64,000 bases of DNA from UBA6224 sp963800205 (GCA_963800205.1 CAWCZQ010000005.1:310001-374000); one strand, 5' to 3'. Shown: positions 9,114 through 17,905, counted from the stretch's first letter. Notes: generated by a model not told the origin, from the letters alone. A program made the numbers and translations.

Positions 9114-9607
9114 GCCAGCACTCCTTCTTCCAGCTTGGTAATCAAAGCTGGGCGGGCTGCCTCAAAGTGATGCTTGAGGCTCATGTCGAAATGTTTGTTA
9201 GTCGTCCGTACAATACAGCCAGCAGCCAGGTTTGGCTGTAATCCAATTTGCACCAGAAGGAGCGGGTGAATGTTGAGCCGTAACCATTCCACAATCTTGA
9301 CCACAAACGCCGAGGAAGGATCTGTCGAGAAAGCTATGTGAATCTGCGGAGACTCTTTCAGAATAAAATCTAAGTGATTAATGGTAGCCTCGTAGTGCTC
9401 TCTATTGAGTAAATTTAGCTGGTTGGCTGCCGTTAGGTTATCGAGCATACGACTGGTCTTCGGCATCTTGAGCTCGGTCTCGGAAGTGTGGCGCAGAGCC
9501 GCTTGATGTAGAAACTCCTGCAAGGCATCGAGCTCGCGCCGCATACGCATCACGTCGGCGACTCCTACGACTAGTTCGGGAAGGACGAATTGTGCGCTAC
9601 GCGCCAT
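9110..9607 (-). CDS. atpH: ATP synthase delta subunit (divergent)
   Basis: 165 residues. The call is by position (between b and alpha) and by the C-terminal pattern TDPSSAFVVKIVEWLRLNIHPLLLVQIGLQPNLAAGCIVRTTNKHFDMSLKHHF. This resembles the delta/OSCP C-terminal segment (VDPSLIGGxxvrxGdxviDgSv) with the glycine-rich turn altered. The N-terminal helices are poorly conserved. The start overlaps the end of the b gene by 11 bp. Delta links the peripheral stalk to the top of the F1 head. Confidence 0.75.
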   Translation of the reverse strand: MARSAQFVLPELVVGVADVMRMRRELDALQEFLHQAALRHTSETELKMPKTSRMLDNLTAANQLNLLNREHYEATINHLDFILKESPQIHIAFSTDPSSAFVVKIVEWLRLNIHPLLLVQIGLQPNLAAGCIVRTTNKHFDMSLKHHFEAARPALITKLEEGVLA

Positions 9608-10226
9608 TACTAATATCCTCGATAATTTCTTTCTTGTTTTCCTCTAGCTCTGCCAGGATATATTCAAGCTGATCGGTAAGGTCGATCTGGTCACCGATAG
9701 CGGCCAAGACGTAGTGGTTGACGACGTCAGCCATATTTTCTTCGAAGTGCAAAATAAGGTGTTTCTTTTGCTCGGTGAGTTCTTTTTGCAATTCTTCGCC
9801 CAAGAGTTTGCGCTGTTCGTCAATGGCGGTATTCGTCTTTTCGATAGCATCAATCGCCAACTGCTTGGCATCCATAATTGATTCTTCGTACTTTGTAAAC
9901 TCGTCTTTGAGCTTTTTGGTGATCTCGTCCTTCATGTACTCATTGAGCTGACTGGTCGTCAGGCGCAAATCCTGCTGCAAGAACATGGCATTTTCACCGA
10001 TGATTTTTTCAAAGTGCAACCGGCCACGGTTCCGTAATTCTTCACGAAACTCTTCATTGAATATGTGATCTACATCCTCTTTGGCGGCGTCTTCGTAAGA
10101 ACCGGCTAAGCCTCGTTTGCTGGCCGTACCGTTGGTAGCCGCTCCTATCCGGACCGCTAACCATACAAATGCCAGACCAGCGGCACCAATAAACAGTAGT
10201 ATTACGACGAGCCACCAGATTGTCAT
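9597..10226 (-). CDS. atpF: ATP synthase Fo b-type peripheral stalk subunit (divergent)
   Basis: 209 residues: one N-terminal transmembrane helix (about 3-27, WWLVVILLFIGAAGLAFVWL) followed by a long charged helix of ~160 residues (KEELRNRGRLHFEKII...EEQKKHLILHFEENM...). This is the plan of a b subunit and it holds the b position in the operon. It is longer than the usual ~160 residues, and after the membrane helix has a ~20-residue Gly/Ser/Ala linker not typical of b. Identification rests on topology and context rather than sequence signature. Confidence 0.72.
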   Translation of the reverse strand: MTIWWLVVILLFIGAAGLAFVWLAVRIGAATNGTASKRGLAGSYEDAAKEDVDHIFNEEFREELRNRGRLHFEKIIGENAMFLQQDLRLTTSQLNEYMKDEITKKLKDEFTKYEESIMDAKQLAIDAIEKTNTAIDEQRKLLGEELQKELTEQKKHLILHFEENMADVVNHYVLAAIGDQIDLTDQLEYILAELEENKKEIIEDISNGA

Positions 10227-10364
10227 ATGTTTATTGTTCCCACCATATTGATTGCTATCTGTTGTATTGCAAACCTTTCACTCAAAATAATATCCGTACT
10301 ATCGGCTCATAATACCGCTGGGTATCGCCAGAAGTTGGATAGAATATGAAAAGGTTCTAAAAAG

Positions 10365-11213
10365 CTAAAGCTTTAGTAGTAAATATACCGCAAAAATCCC
10401 AATAATGAAAATTATCAGGCTCGTTATGATCACTTGCAGAAGGCTTCGGACGATTGCACTTTTCGCCAACGGGTTACGGCCAATTGATACCATGGCATTA
10501 CGGACGGCACTGTACAGTAAGCTGGCCGAAACAACTGAAGCGATAATCAGTACCAGCAGTGCCAAATACAACCGGGTTGGACTGACCGTCTTATTACTGA
10601 CAGAGTAGCCGATACTACTCAGGAACTTCGTCAACTCACTCGGCAGTCCGGCAGAATGGAGGGGGTTACCGCGTACAGAAATCTCTACGTTAATGTGGCT
10701 GAGCGATACTTCCTTTTTAACTCCTTCGTCATTGGTCAGAGTGGCTGTTCCTTCAACGTTCGAAGAACCGTCAAACGCTTCTAGGGCTTTGCCGAGGACA
10801 GTGAGGGCGTTTTCGTCGGCTTTCATGCCCACCCCATCGAGCGTCGAAACACTGACGTAATCACCAGTGGCTATCGTCCCGTTTTGATTACTGACGAGAA
10901 CGTCATACTTGCCGAAAGTTGCAACATACGCCTGACTCTTCGATAAATCTCCGGTAAGTGTCAGTGCGGCGTCATTTGCCGCTACAACCACACCCAGCAT
11001 ATCTTTACTATCGTCTCGCTTGAGGGGCTCCACCTTACTACTGTCTTTTGGATTGAGCCGCACTATCATGCCCTTTTTGACAGCGGTGGTCGTACCATAA
11101 CTCTGGGTAACGGGCGCTTTACTACCCGAGGCCGCACCAGCAATGGTCACCAAAGACAACAGAGAGACAAATACGGTAACAGCGCTCAACAGATATCGAT
11201 TATGCTTAATCAT
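10365..11213 (-). CDS. Secreted/membrane protein ending in an Fo c-like hairpin without the ion-binding carboxylate
   Basis: 282 residues. A signal peptide (about 1-27) is followed by ~170 residues of extracytoplasmic beta-rich domain. The last ~70 residues form two membrane helices joined by a short polar loop, SIGRNPLAKSAI. Helix-loop-helix with a conserved R-(N/Q)-P loop is the signature of ATP synthase subunit c. The second helix (VIITSLIIFIIGIFAVYLLLKL) has no Asp or Glu where c carries its essential carboxylate, about 20 residues after the loop Arg. It sits 138 bp upstream of atpF, where atpE normally lies. A TATACT box is 8 nt before the ATG. It may be a c-derived structural protein or a convergent hairpin; it cannot be a conventional ion-translocating c subunit. 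Confidence 0.6.
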   Translation of the reverse strand: MIKHNRYLLSAVTVFVSLLSLVTIAGAASGSKAPVTQSYGTTTAVKKGMIVRLNPKDSSKVEPLKRDDSKDMLGVVVAANDAALTLTGDLSKSQAYVATFGKYDVLVSNQNGTIATGDYVSVSTLDGVGMKADENALTVLGKALEAFDGSSNVEGTATLTNDEGVKKEVSLSHINVEISVRGNPLHSAGLPSELTKFLSSIGYSVSNKTVSPTRLYLALLVLIIASVVSASLLYSAVRNAMVSIGRNPLAKSAIVRSLLQVIITSLIIFIIGIFAVYLLLKL

Positions 11214-11241
11214 CTTTCATCAGTATACCGTACGTCAACGG

Positions 11242-12387
11242 CTAGGCAAGTAGTCGAGCAAGCTCTCGCACCACCCGCTCTATATCAGCCTCTGTTGTGC
11301 TCCGGCCGAGCGTAAAGCGAAGAGAACTGTGGGCTTGTTCGTCGGTGAGGCCAAGTGCCGATAGTACGTGTGACGGCTCATCGCTGCTGGCACTACAAGC
11401 CGAACCAGCCGCCGCCAATATTCCGCAGGCATCCAGCTGGTAAAGAACCCGTTCGTTATCACAGCCCGGAAACGTGGCGTGGACGTTATTGGGCAATCGC
11501 TTGGCGAATGTGCCGTTGAGCTGGACATTTGGTACGGCAGCAGATAGCAGAGATATGAACTTGTGCTGGATGGTTTGCAAACGCTTGACTTCATCGGCTC
11601 GCATCGACTGAGCAACCTCCAGAGCGGTGGCAAAGCCAACGGCGGCAGCGACATGTTCAGTACCACTTCGAAGGCCCTGTTCTTGACCACCGCCTTCAAT
11701 CAGCGGTTCGAGCTGTACGCCAGCCTTAACGTACAAAGACCCACTCTGTTTGGGACCATATATCTTACCGCCATTCAACGTCATAAGGTCGACGCCCAGC
11801 CGTGAAACATGCACGTCAAGATAATTGGCCGCTTGTGAGGCGTCGGTATGTAGATAGAGTGGCAAGTTAATACCCCGCTTTTTTCGGTCTTTGCGTATGT
11901 CGGCAAGAAGTGCGGCGATTGCTTTAATGGGCTGTATGGTACCGATCTCGTTATTTGCAAAGATAACACTCACTAATACGGAATTGTCATCGAGGCATTG
12001 TCGGACCGATTCGACAGTCATTATGCCCTGTTTATTGACGAGCGCTTGATGCATGTCGTAACGGGTGGCTGGGCCACGCACAGAGTCGTGTTCTATAGCG
12101 CTGATGACTATGTTTGCGGAGGGGTGCCGGCGCATAATACCGTGTATAGCCAGATTATTGGCTTCGCTACCACCGGCCGTAAAGATTATTTCGGCCGGCC
12201 GGGCACCAAGCTGGCGCGCTACCAGTTCTCTTGCCTGCACTAAGTCTTTAGAAACGGCCTGGGCTGCCGTGTACGTGGCTGAGGGGTTATAAAATTTTTC
12301 AGTAAAATATGGCTGCATCGCTCGAAACACCCGCTCGTCGACGGGTGTAGCAGCGGCATGATCGAGATAGATGATGGCAGAGCTCAT
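11242..12387 (-). CDS. iscS: Cysteine desulfurase (NifS/IscS family)
   Basis: 381 residues, normal length. This PLP-dependent class V aminotransferase converts cysteine to alanine and a protein persulfide for tRNA thiolation and FeS assembly. Visible landmarks: YLDHAAATP at the N-terminus, the SEANNLAIHG nucleotide-like turn, HTDASQA, the PLP lysine in NGGKIYGPK, RSGTEHVAAAVG, and the catalytic Cys loop AGSACSASSDEPSHVLSALGL. A TACACT box lies 7 nt before the ATG with no ribosome-binding site, so the mRNA is probably leaderless. No scaffold gene (IscU/SufU) is adjacent, so the main role may be tRNA sulfur transfer. Confidence 0.9.
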   Translation of the reverse strand: MSSAIIYLDHAAATPVDERVFRAMQPYFTEKFYNPSATYTAAQAVSKDLVQARELVARQLGARPAEIIFTAGGSEANNLAIHGIMRRHPSANIVISAIEHDSVRGPATRYDMHQALVNKQGIMTVESVRQCLDDNSVLVSVIFANNEIGTIQPIKAIAALLADIRKDRKKRGINLPLYLHTDASQAANYLDVHVSRLGVDLMTLNGGKIYGPKQSGSLYVKAGVQLEPLIEGGGQEQGLRSGTEHVAAAVGFATALEVAQSMRADEVKRLQTIQHKFISLLSAAVPNVQLNGTFAKRLPNNVHATFPGCDNERVLYQLDACGILAAAGSACSASSDEPSHVLSALGLTDEQAHSSLRFTLGRSTTEADIERVVRELARLLA

Positions 12388-12408
12388 AGCATCTAGTGTA
12401 GCAGTGGA

Positions 12409-12783
12409 CTAGGCCGGCTGCTGACGCAGGCGGTCAATTTCAGCACGGGCCCCTTGACTATACAGCTTAACGGCCGCGCGGAAATTGCGTTCTTCTTGAG
12501 GGGTCAGACGCTGATACGAGTTGGTGCCTTGCGATTTCAGGATGCCACTGGGGCGAACATCGTAGCGAGTGGTAAAGGCGTGGTGTTGGCCGGTTTGATC
12601 ACTCCATTCTTCGTGCCACACCCAAGTATGTTCATCAAGGCAGAAAAATTCTCGCCGAACATTCGGTGGAATCGGCCCAAAAACTGTACCGCCGAGCTTG
12701 GCAAGGTGGCGCAGCAGTGCGCGGTGTGCGTTTATTCGACGTTGCTGGGCAGATTGACGAAATATTGCCGTCATAAGCTTCAT
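12409..12783 (-). CDS. Conserved hypothetical small protein
   Basis: 124 residues, basic and apparently cytoplasmic. The core NVRREFFCLDEHTWVWHEEW-x-D-x-x-G-x-x-H-x-x-x-T-x-R-Y-D-V-R-P-x-G-I-L-K looks like a compact beta-sheet with strongly conserved aromatic residues. The flanks are helical (HRALLRHLAKLG; LTPQEERNFRAAVKLYSQGA). No known catalytic motif is recognised. It starts 2 bp after the end of the 77-residue gene at 12786-13019, so the two are likely co-transcribed and may function together. Confidence 0.6.
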   Translation of the reverse strand: MKLMTAIFRQSAQQRRINAHRALLRHLAKLGGTVFGPIPPNVRREFFCLDEHTWVWHEEWSDQTGQHHAFTTRYDVRPSGILKSQGTNSYQRLTPQEERNFRAAVKLYSQGARAEIDRLRQQPA

Positions 12784-12785
12784 AA

Positions 12786-13019
12786 TTATGCCCCTAATCG
12801 ATAATCACCCTGCGGACCATACTGCGCCGGAGAGGCTTGCCCTTCCGGAATACGGTCAACATTCATTTCTGCTCGCAAAATCATCTCGGCCATTTCAACT
12901 CCGATGGCGTCCGCTTCCGGTTCTCGCACAAACTCACGTATATCAGGTGCTGTTACCTTCAGCACTGGTCGTTTTTCAACCAAATGTAACTCTTCTAATT
13001 TTTCGACGATCTTATTCAT
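12786..13019 (-). CDS. Small hypothetical protein
   Basis: 77 residues, acidic, no membrane segment. The N-terminus is helical (MNKIVEKLEELHLVEKRPVLK) and the C-terminus is Gly/Pro-rich (ASPAQYGPQGDYRLGA). It lies between tatD and the 124-residue protein in a tightly spaced minus-strand run. The opposite strand is open over the same interval, but the minus strand has the operon-like spacing. Function unknown. Confidence 0.5.
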   Translation of the reverse strand: MNKIVEKLEELHLVEKRPVLKVTAPDIREFVREPEADAIGVEMAEMILRAEMNVDRIPEGQASPAQYGPQGDYRLGA

Positions 13020-13040
13020 AAACTCCCTTTGAGTTCAACG

Positions 13041-13862
13041 TTAAACGCGAAAGAGCGCCTTGGCATTATTAGTGGTTGCCTTGGTCAGCTCTGTCAGGCT
13101 TTCGCCTCGGATTGTTTCGAGAAATTCCGCAATCGTGCGTATGTGTTTTGGCTCGTTTACAGTACCACGGTGAGGCACCGGTGTCAAGAAGGGAGCGTCG
13201 GTTTCTAACAGGAGTGAGTCTAAGGGAATTGTGCGGTACATCACACGCTGTTCGGAATCAGGCTTGCTAAAGGTCGCAATGCCATTCACCCCAATGTACA
13301 GCCCGTGCTTGACGGCTTTTCGCATATTGGCGGCAGAATCGGTAAAGCTGTGCAGCACACCCCTGAATGTGCCAGAAGGGTAGCTTTCAAATATAGGCCA
13401 GAAATCGTCAAATGCTTCCCTGACATGGAATATGAGAGGTAAATCGTGCCGGCTCGCTAGGTCAAGTTGAAATCGCAATATGTCCAGCTGCGCTTCTTTA
13501 GGAGAGTGCTGATAAAAATAATCCAAGCCACATTCGCCAACCGCAACGACCTTGGGATTGCTAGCGAGGGCTGCAAACTCACTCAATACGTCTTGCTGAC
13601 CCACATAGCGCTGGGCTTCGTGGGGATGTATGCCGATACTGGCAAACAACTCGTCGTACGGCTGTACCACCTCAATAGCCAGCTGACTGTCAGGTAAATC
13701 ACAGCCGACACAAATCATATGACTGACTCCGGCTAGTTTGGCGGCATCAACAATCGAAGCTAACGAGCGGTCTTCGGCTTTTGCCCATAATTCACGCGTG
13801 CTGCGTTCGCCATGCCCTTGGCCAGCTGACTGAATATGACAGTGTGTATCGAATAAAGACAT
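13041..13862 (-). CDS. tatD: TatD-family metal-dependent hydrolase
   Basis: 273 residues. Metal-binding motifs of the amidohydrolase-like TatD barrel are all present: FDTHCHIQ at the N-terminus, IGIHPHEAQ, VGECGLDYFY (metal-bridging Glu), PLIFHVREA, and ETDAPFLTP near the C-terminus. TatD proteins act as 3'-5' DNases and in RNA or D-amino-acid quality control. It follows metG by 1 bp, a pairing also common in other bacteria, so the two are co-transcribed. Confidence 0.9.
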   Translation of the reverse strand: MSLFDTHCHIQSAGQGHGERSTRELWAKAEDRSLASIVDAAKLAGVSHMICVGCDLPDSQLAIEVVQPYDELFASIGIHPHEAQRYVGQQDVLSEFAALASNPKVVAVGECGLDYFYQHSPKEAQLDILRFQLDLASRHDLPLIFHVREAFDDFWPIFESYPSGTFRGVLHSFTDSAANMRKAVKHGLYIGVNGIATFSKPDSEQRVMYRTIPLDSLLLETDAPFLTPVPHRGTVNEPKHIRTIAEFLETIRGESLTELTKATTNNAKALFRV

Positions 13863-13863
13863 G

Positions 13864-15297
13864 CTACGCCTCAGTTTTAGGGAATAGTGTACCCTCTACC
13901 GGTCGTACAATTCCTTCCGTAAACACATTGCGTATTCGTACAGCAGTATCCGGCAAGAATGGCTCGAGCAAGTCAGCTACCTGCAAGAGGTCACTGGCCT
14001 GGGTGGCGAGCACTTCACGCAAATGGTCGTCATCGCCTGACTTGGCAATTTCCCATGGTTTTTCTTCGTCGATGTACTGGTTGAGCCCGCGAACACGTTG
14101 CCAGACGACATCGAGCGCACGGTCGAATTGACAATTTTCGAGCGCAGTTTCGTACTGCGCGATGTCGTGCTCGGCCGGTGGTATATCGCCGATAATACCG
14201 CCTTGGTATTTCATAATCATGGCGGCGGTACGTTGTACGGCGTTGCCGAGTTCGTTCGCGAGCTCGTTATTGTAGGCGGCCTCAAAAGTATCCCAGCTAA
14301 AATCACCGTCTTCGTAGCTCGGTATATGCCGCAAAAAGTAATAGCGGAATGCGTCAACTCCATGTTTTGCCAAAATCTCCGATGGAGCTACCACGTTGCC
14401 GACACTCTTGCTCATCTTTTCGCCGTTCAGGGTAATAAAGCCATGGACGTAGACCATTTTAGGTAGGGGCAAGCCAAGCCCCAACAGCATTGCTGGCCAA
14501 ATGGCGGTATGAAACCGTGATATATCCTTGCCGATAACCTGCACGTTTGCCGGCCAGAATTTTTTGAAATCCTCGTGTTCCGGGTAGCCAAGCACGGTGA
14601 TGTAATTCATGAGTGCTTCAAACCATACGTACATGACCTGGTCTTTGTCCCCTGGTACGGGCACACCCCAAGACAGCTTGTCCTTGGGGCGCGATATACT
14701 AATATCCGACAGTCCTTCTTTAAGTAAACTGAGTGTTTCGTTGCGGCGAGTCTTAGGGACTATTTTGAGTTCATCTTTTTCGATGGCATCACGAATTTTG
14801 TCTGAATACGCGCTGAGCTTGAAGAAGTAATTCTCTTCTTCGAGTTTTTGATAGGCCTGCGGATGGTCTGGCTGCATACGGGCCGGATCGGCGTGGCTCT
14901 CAGGGACGAATTCTTCTTGCTTGACGTCGTACCAGCCGACATATTTAGCCTTATAGATATTATCTTGCAAAGCCTTCCAAATCAGCTGCGCTCGTTGTTC
15001 GTGACCTTTGTCGGTCGTGCGGACGAATCGGTCGTTGCTGATGCTGAGATCCTCGAGCAGTTGCTTAAATCGGTTGCTCATGTCGCCGGCAAATTCTTCC
15101 GGCGTTTTGCCTAATTTTTCGGCGGTTTCGGCCACCTTGGTGCCGTGTTCGTCGGTGCCAGTGCTATAAATGGTGGGTGTGCCGTGCTGTCGCGCATAAC
15201 GCGCCAACACATCAGCCTGCAAAAATTCGAGGGCATGACCAACGTGCGGCTCGCCGTTAACGTAAGGGATAGAAGTGGTTACATAGTAATTGCTCAT
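13864..15297 (-). CDS. metG: Methionyl-tRNA synthetase
   Basis: 477 residues, a short form without the C-terminal tRNA-binding or dimerisation domain. Class I signatures are clear: an HIGH-type motif in GEPHVGHAL and GEKMSKSVGN (KMSKS). The connective-peptide region (VGWYDVKQEEFVPESHADPA) has lost all zinc-binding cysteines, which matches the zinc-less MetRS subclass. A TAGACT box lies 7 nt before the ATG with no ribosome-binding site, indicating a leaderless transcript that also carries tatD. Confidence 0.94.
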   Translation of the reverse strand: MSNYYVTTSIPYVNGEPHVGHALEFLQADVLARYARQHGTPTIYSTGTDEHGTKVAETAEKLGKTPEEFAGDMSNRFKQLLEDLSISNDRFVRTTDKGHEQRAQLIWKALQDNIYKAKYVGWYDVKQEEFVPESHADPARMQPDHPQAYQKLEEENYFFKLSAYSDKIRDAIEKDELKIVPKTRRNETLSLLKEGLSDISISRPKDKLSWGVPVPGDKDQVMYVWFEALMNYITVLGYPEHEDFKKFWPANVQVIGKDISRFHTAIWPAMLLGLGLPLPKMVYVHGFITLNGEKMSKSVGNVVAPSEILAKHGVDAFRYYFLRHIPSYEDGDFSWDTFEAAYNNELANELGNAVQRTAAMIMKYQGGIIGDIPPAEHDIAQYETALENCQFDRALDVVWQRVRGLNQYIDEEKPWEIAKSGDDDHLREVLATQASDLLQVADLLEPFLPDTAVRIRNVFTEGIVRPVEGTLFPKTEA

Positions 15298-15413
15298 ACT
15301 GATTAGTCTACCTGTTTATCGTTATGGGGAGAAATAAAAAAAGAGAATACCATGCCCCGACTAACACAAGGGGGTCTTATGCTACAGGCATTGCATTAAT
15401 CAAATTATATCAT

Positions 15414-15833
15414 TTAGCTCAGCAGTTTTTTGATTGCGGTCGCCTCTTTGTCGTCCAGATCGACAAACAAATCCCGCTCGTACTGCTCAGATACTTGATA
15501 CAGGTAATCCTCTTCCGAGCGAGGATAGACATGAAAGTGGACGTGGTCAATCTTGACTCGACCTTGCTGCATAAACGGTCGGTAGTTTTGCCGAATATCG
15601 CAGCCTTCACCTAATTCACCGATTATCCGCTGCTCGACAAAAAATATCAGCGCAAAAATATCTTTGAGTTCGTCTTCGGTTAGCTCCCAAGGCTTTTCTA
15701 TATGCCGTTTGGGCGTTACCAGGAAATGACCCGGTACTTTGTGTGGATTACTCAAAAAGACACTGGCGTGTTCGTTGCTCTGAATGACCCGTTTCCCTAG
15801 ATGGCAGAACGGACAATTTGCGTTAGCTGTCAT
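15414..15833 (-). CDS. HIT-family nucleotide hydrolase/transferase
   Basis: 139 residues. The histidine triad HVHFHVYPR is near residue 99. An N-terminal CPFCH pair, with downstream His, suggests the zinc-containing Hint/GalT-like branch. HIT proteins cleave nucleotide-phosphoramidates or dinucleotides. An AGGAG-type ribosome-binding site precedes the ATG. It stands alone, with 116 bp to metG and 112 bp of divergent spacer to the plus-strand gene at 15946; a 12-bp palindrome ACGAACGTTCGT in that spacer is a possible operator. Confidence 0.85.
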   Translation of the reverse strand: MTANANCPFCHLGKRVIQSNEHASVFLSNPHKVPGHFLVTPKRHIEKPWELTEDELKDIFALIFFVEQRIIGELGEGCDIRQNYRPFMQQGRVKIDHVHFHVYPRSEEDYLYQVSEQYERDLFVDLDDKEATAIKKLLS

Positions 15834-15945
15834 ATAACTCTCCTCTTGATTGATATATTTACGAACGTTCGTACCGAAGCTCCACTAGGTAACGTGGTGC
15901 CGTTGTCGCGTTTTACGAGTATAGGTTTTTGCTATACTGTTCGCA

Positions 15946-16710
15946 ATGCCCAAGCAAACCAAAACCGCGTGCCACCACCAGGCATGTACCGCAGATAAAC
16001 AAGATACATGGCTGACCTGGCCTAACCTTGTCACACTTGTTCGGACAGTCGGCGCCGTTGTACTTATCGCGCTCGCCGTTGCCCAAAATTCGACGCTCCT
16101 CCTGTTTGTTGGACTGGCCGTGTACTGGGTTGGTGACATGGCTGATGGTGCCTTAGCTCGCCTCATCCATGCCGAAACTCGCACCGGCGCTACCTTTGAC
16201 ATATTGTCAGACAGACTGTGCGTTGCCATGTTCTACGTCACCTATGGGGTACTCCACCATGACATGCTACTGCCAATCGCGATATTCTTACTCAACTTTA
16301 TGCTCATCGATAACATGCTCTCGTTGGCATTTTTACGCTGGCCTATTATGAGCCCTAATTATTTTTATAAAGTCGATCGACTCATTTACCGTCTCAACTG
16401 GTCACCGATTGCCAAAGCCACCAACACGAGCCTGTTTTTGATAATCGTCGTCGTTACTAAATCGTGGCTACTCGCGGCCGTAGTGGCGACCATGCAGCTA
16501 GCAGTCAAAATATACTCCAGCTGGCTGCTGACGAGCGTTCCAGCGCCCCACGGGCACAGCAACTGCATCGAGCGCGATCATATCGCCCGAGACATAGTAT
16601 TGAGGTTTATTTACCGAGTTCGGTCGTCTGATCTACGTAATCGCGGCAGAGCCGCTCAAAGACGGCGTTGGTCCAACCAAAACCGGTCTGTGACGGATAG
16701 ACGCCTTTGA
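15946..16710 (+). CDS. CDP-alcohol phosphatidyltransferase family membrane enzyme
   Basis: 254 residues. The complete family signature D-x2-D-G-x2-A-R-x8-G-x3-D-x3-D occupies residues ~64-89 (DMADGALARLI...GATFDILSD), so the active site is intact. Several hydrophobic helices surround it. The family makes phospholipids such as phosphatidylglycerol-phosphate or inositol-phosphate lipids from CDP-diacylglycerol; the alcohol acceptor cannot be told. A TATACT box 7 nt before the ATG indicates leaderless expression. The N-terminus has a His/Cys cluster (CHHQAC). The last ~30 residues are basic and overlap the 3' end of the opposing gene by 104 bp, so the original stop may have been lost. Confidence 0.85.
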   Translation: MPKQTKTACHHQACTADKQDTWLTWPNLVTLVRTVGAVVLIALAVAQNSTLLLFVGLAVYWVGDMADGALARLIHAETRTGATFDILSDRLCVAMFYVTYGVLHHDMLLPIAIFLLNFMLIDNMLSLAFLRWPIMSPNYFYKVDRLIYRLNWSPIAKATNTSLFLIIVVVTKSWLLAAVVATMQLAVKIYSSWLLTSVPAPHGHSNCIERDHIARDIVLRFIYRVRSSDLRNRGRAAQRRRWSNQNRSVTDRRL

Positions 16711-17905
16711 CAGGCGGTTTTTCGGGGGACACCACGTTGTACTTCTCAAGGAACACGCCGTGCGCGTTGAACCAATTGAGATTAGCCTTGAGCCACTTTT
16801 GGGCAATCCGGCGGGCATCATCATGGTAACCATATCGTTCTAGCGCTTTTATTACGATGTACTGCAGCGGAGCCCAGCCATTAGGATATGCCCATTGCGT
16901 CGGCATGCTGCCGCGCACATACTGGCCTATCGGTAACATATCGGTCGTTGCCAGGCCGCCTTTGTTCTCGAAACGGCGCAATGCTTTGACTAAAGATTCG
17001 GCTTGGCGGTCGGTAACCATGCCGGCCCACATTGGGAAGAACGTGGCGAGACTACTGACGTTGCCGCGTTTTTGCCTGACGTAGTTATAGTCATAGTATA
17101 AGCCGCGCATCTTGTCCCACATCAGTTCATTCATCGCTTTTTTGCGATCGGCTGCGGCTTTTTCCCAGCGCTCTACTTCTTTTTCGTCGTCAAATATGCG
17201 AGCTGCCCGAGCGAAGTCCATTTCGTACTTATACAAAAGAGCATTCAAATCGACAGGAGTATAATTGAGCGCTTTGCGGCCAAACCTTGGGGTCATATCC
17301 CAGCCACTTTCGGCTTCGGCCAAATCATGCAAAAAATTAATATCGTAGTAGCGGCTTAGGCCCTTATGGACCAATCGATCGTTGGGCTTCTTGGTACCCA
17401 TCCAAACGGTCTCATACTCTTGCATGGCAAGCTCGATGGCATCTTTGAGCCACTCATCATCCATGCCAAACGCTTCGTACGCCTCAAAGATAAACGTCGA
17501 TAAAAACGGCGGTTGCGATCGGCCCATAAGATAAGTCCGAGAGGCGTTAGGAATAACCTTAAAACGACGGAACAGAGACATGAGGTTTTCCATAATACCT
17601 AGCACAAGCTCTTTATGCTCGTCGTCATACATACCCTGCACCATAAAGTAGCTGTCCCAGTAATACAGCTCGTTATAGTCAAAACTGGCGTTTTCTTCGA
17701 AACTTGGCACCAAATACGGCTTTGGCAGCCCGAGTAGACTTTCGTCATCATTGGGGTGAAAACGTTCGAGGTTTGCCCAGTAGTTATGGATGTAGTCACG
17801 GGCATCTTGAACTTGGCCTGGCGCAACGACAGGCGGTTCGCGGCGTTTACGTAGTTTAGTGGTAGTTTTCTTGGCTAATGATTTGCCTTTATTGAGCTTA
17901 TCCAT
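16607..17905 (-). CDS. Trehalase-like glycoside hydrolase (GH37)
   Basis: 432 residues, cytoplasmic (no signal peptide). Both trehalase signatures are visible in variant form: YNELYYWDSYF near residue 77 (family GGRFxExYxWDxY) and QWAYPNGWAPLQ (family QWDxPxGWxP). The proposed catalytic acid lies in SGWDMTPRFG (~201) and the base region in LEKYNV; the terminal GWTNAVFERL is conserved. The family hydrolyses alpha,alpha-trehalose to glucose, which would feed the glycolytic genes found elsewhere in the window. It is shorter than periplasmic trehalases (~540), lacking the N-terminal extension. It is followed on the same strand by a broken GH5 gene. Confidence 0.82.
   Translation of the reverse strand: MDKLNKGKSLAKKTTTKLRKRREPPVVAPGQVQDARDYIHNYWANLERFHPNDDESLLGLPKPYLVPSFEENASFDYNELYYWDSYFMVQGMYDDEHKELVLGIMENLMSLFRRFKVIPNASRTYLMGRSQPPFLSTFIFEAYEAFGMDDEWLKDAIELAMQEYETVWMGTKKPNDRLVHKGLSRYYDINFLHDLAEAESGWDMTPRFGRKALNYTPVDLNALLYKYEMDFARAARIFDDEKEVERWEKAAADRKKAMNELMWDKMRGLYYDYNYVRQKRGNVSSLATFFPMWAGMVTDRQAESLVKALRRFENKGGLATTDMLPIGQYVRGSMPTQWAYPNGWAPLQYIVIKALERYGYHDDARRIAQKWLKANLNWFNAHGVFLEKYNVVSPEKPPVKGVYPSQTGFGWTNAVFERLCRDYVDQTTELGK

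Noticed and set aside
10365..11213. Annotating this gene simply as atpE
   Set aside because: It has a signal peptide, a large extracytoplasmic domain, and no carboxylate in the second helix, so it cannot be a normal c subunit.
12788..13021. Plus-strand 77-codon frame opposite the small gene at 12786-13019
   Set aside because: The minus frame has operon spacing with its neighbours; the plus frame lies alone against the direction of the whole region.
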